Assembly: GCA_964438705.1 (NCBI GenBank)
Contig: CAYTKQ010000005.1
Span: forward strand, 62,001-126,000
From: Christensenella sp964438705
GTDB lineage: Bacteria; Bacillota; Clostridia; Christensenellales; Christensenellaceae
DNA: 64,000 nucleotides
Reading direction: 5' to 3'
Part shown: one piece after another, positions 63,055 to 64,000 of the stretch
Layout of the letters: every line of letters begins with the position of its first letter
Numbering within the stretch: position 1 is the stretch's first letter
Translations under genes and position numbers: made by a program
The notes under the pieces: generated by a model
The model's database searches: none
What the model saw: only the letters and a program-made list of their open reading frames with translations
What the model was told of the DNA's origin: nothing

Positions 63055-63765
63055 ATGAAAACTTGTATCATTACTGGTGCAGGTACAGGAATTGGGCAGG
63101 CGACGGCAGTCGCCCTCGCCGCCGATTCCGAGTACCGGGCGTTTGCTTTGCTCTCGATTGGAATGGATGGCCTCGAGGAAACCAAACGGCTGATGTTGGA
63201 AAAGGGATCGGAGGACATGGAAATTGTGCTCTATGATCAGGATTTAACGCAGTATCAGGAGGTGGATGCCGTTGTAGAAGATATCGATCAACACTTCGGG
63301 AGTATCGATGCGCTGCTCAATGTGGCGGGATATTCTAAGGAATGCCCTTTCTTTGAGATTGAACTTGATTTGTTTAAGCGGACGTTTGAAATTAATGTAT
63401 TCGCACTGTTTTATTTAACACAGTGTGTTGCGCGGCGTATGAAAGGCAAGGGTGGCGTGGTGGTGAATGTGGCTTCTACATCGGGATCGACACCACGGCC
63501 CGGATGGTTGCCGTACGCGGCATCGAAATCCGCAGTAATCAGTATTTCACGCACACTGACTTATGAATTGAAGGAACACGGTATTAAGTTGTTCAATATT
63601 TCGCCGGGACGATGTGCAACGGCGATGCGCAGAGACTTGCGCCCAAACGAGGACGCAAGCGTGATCATGCAGCCGGAGACGGTGGGCAATATGATTGCCT
63701 TTTGCGTCAAACATCCTGACAGTTGCATCGATGGGCAGGATATCATTGTCAGACAGTTCGATTGA
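63055..63765 (+). CDS. Short-chain dehydrogenase (SDR), operon C
   Basis: The 236-residue oxidoreductase has TGAGTGIGQATAVAL, LNVAGYSKE, and the catalytic Ser region VASTSGSTPRPGW with YAASK. The ATG at 63055 fits GGAGG at 63044-63048 better than the ATG at 63049. Together with the kinase that follows, it repeats the SDR plus FGGY pairing of operon A. Confidence 0.9.
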   Translation: MKTCIITGAGTGIGQATAVALAADSEYRAFALLSIGMDGLEETKRLMLEKGSEDMEIVLYDQDLTQYQEVDAVVEDIDQHFGSIDALLNVAGYSKECPFFEIELDLFKRTFEINVFALFYLTQCVARRMKGKGGVVVNVASTSGSTPRPGWLPYAASKSAVISISRTLTYELKEHGIKLFNISPGRCATAMRRDLRPNEDASVIMQPETVGNMIAFCVKHPDSCIDGQDIIVRQFD

Positions 63766-63788
63766 TTGCTTCTAGCGAGGAGGACGAG

Positions 63789-64000
63789 ATGGGCAAACAA
63801 TATGTATTGGGAATTGATTTTGGTACATCAGGCGTGCGCGCGGGGATTTTTGATTTGCATGGCAACGAAGTGATGTTTCAGGATGAGCCATATGAACTGC
63901 TGATACCGCGACAGGGTTATGCAGAGCAGCGCGTGGAGGATTGGTGGGATGCGTTGTGCATCGCGACGCGGCGTGCGATCGATGTGAGCGGCATTGACGC
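63789..64000 (+). CDS. FGGY-family sugar kinase, N-terminal part; runs off the window
   Basis: The visible 70 residues start MGKQYVLGIDFGTSGVRAGI, the FGGY phosphate-binding motif, followed by GYAEQRVEDWWDAL. AGGAGG precedes the ATG. It probably phosphorylates the ketose made by the adjacent SDR. Confidence 0.88.
   Translation, partial: MGKQYVLGIDFGTSGVRAGIFDLHGNEVMFQDEPYELLIPRQGYAEQRVEDWWDALCIATRRAIDVSGID

Noticed and set aside
1..64000. CRISPR array, tRNA or rRNA genes, prophage, restriction system
   Set aside because: No regularly spaced repeats, cloverleaf or signature genes of these kinds were seen.

Overview
The window looks like the chromosome of an anaerobic, plant-glycan-using member of the Bacillota (class Clostridia). 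This rests on the sequence itself: moderately GC-rich coding DNA, strong GGAGG ribosome sites, sigma-A promoters, a comF / long-form hpf / raiA-RNA / secA neighbourhood, lipobox lipoproteins and many ABC sugar importers. A gut commensal of the Christensenellaceae or Oscillospiraceae type would fit, but that is a guess. No tRNA, rRNA, CRISPR array, prophage or intact insertion sequence was recognised.

Layout. (1) 1-4.3 kb: the C-terminal part of a large surface alpha-L-fucosidase with many accessory modules. (2) 4.3-13.1 kb: housekeeping genes: metK-recD2-comF, behind two LexA-like boxes; hpf with a raiA-type structured RNA; secA; and two small paralogous proteins. (3) 13.1-19.1 kb: a two-component system and a MacAB-like efflux operon that share an unusual tandem promoter box. 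(4) 19.1-20.4 kb: a MerR regulator and a 139-bp IS3-type remnant. (5) 20.4-33.9 kb: DeoR-controlled operon A: SDR, FGGY kinase, cupin, ribose-type ABC importer, two different FAD oxidases around an electron transfer flavoprotein, and a GldA-type dehydrogenase. (6) 34.1-42.2 kb: GPH symporter, GH3 and GH78 glycosidases and an AraC regulator, probably for rhamnoglucosides. (7) 42.2-42.8 kb: a decayed ATPase gene and empty DNA. (8) 42.8-56.4 kb: operon B: E1 alpha/beta thiamine-diphosphate enzyme, YnjBCD-like importer, DhaK, FucI-like isomerase, LacD-like aldolase, GntR, TIM-barrel isomerase, DhaL, nucleoside hydrolase and a TIGR04076 protein. (9) 56.7-64.0 kb: operon C under a SorC regulator: pentulose epimerase, lipoprotein, ribose-type ABC importer, SDR and FGGY kinase, running off the right edge.

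How the genes work together. Operons A, B and C each carry a local regulator, a dedicated importer and intracellular redox, kinase, isomerase or aldolase enzymes. Each looks like a separate carbohydrate or sugar-acid pathway ending in glycolytic or pentose-phosphate intermediates. Operon B has the least familiar gene combination and is the best candidate for an undescribed pathway. Operon A is notable for coupling sugar catabolism to flavin electron transfer. All functions are inferred from sequence motifs and gene order; substrates are unknown.
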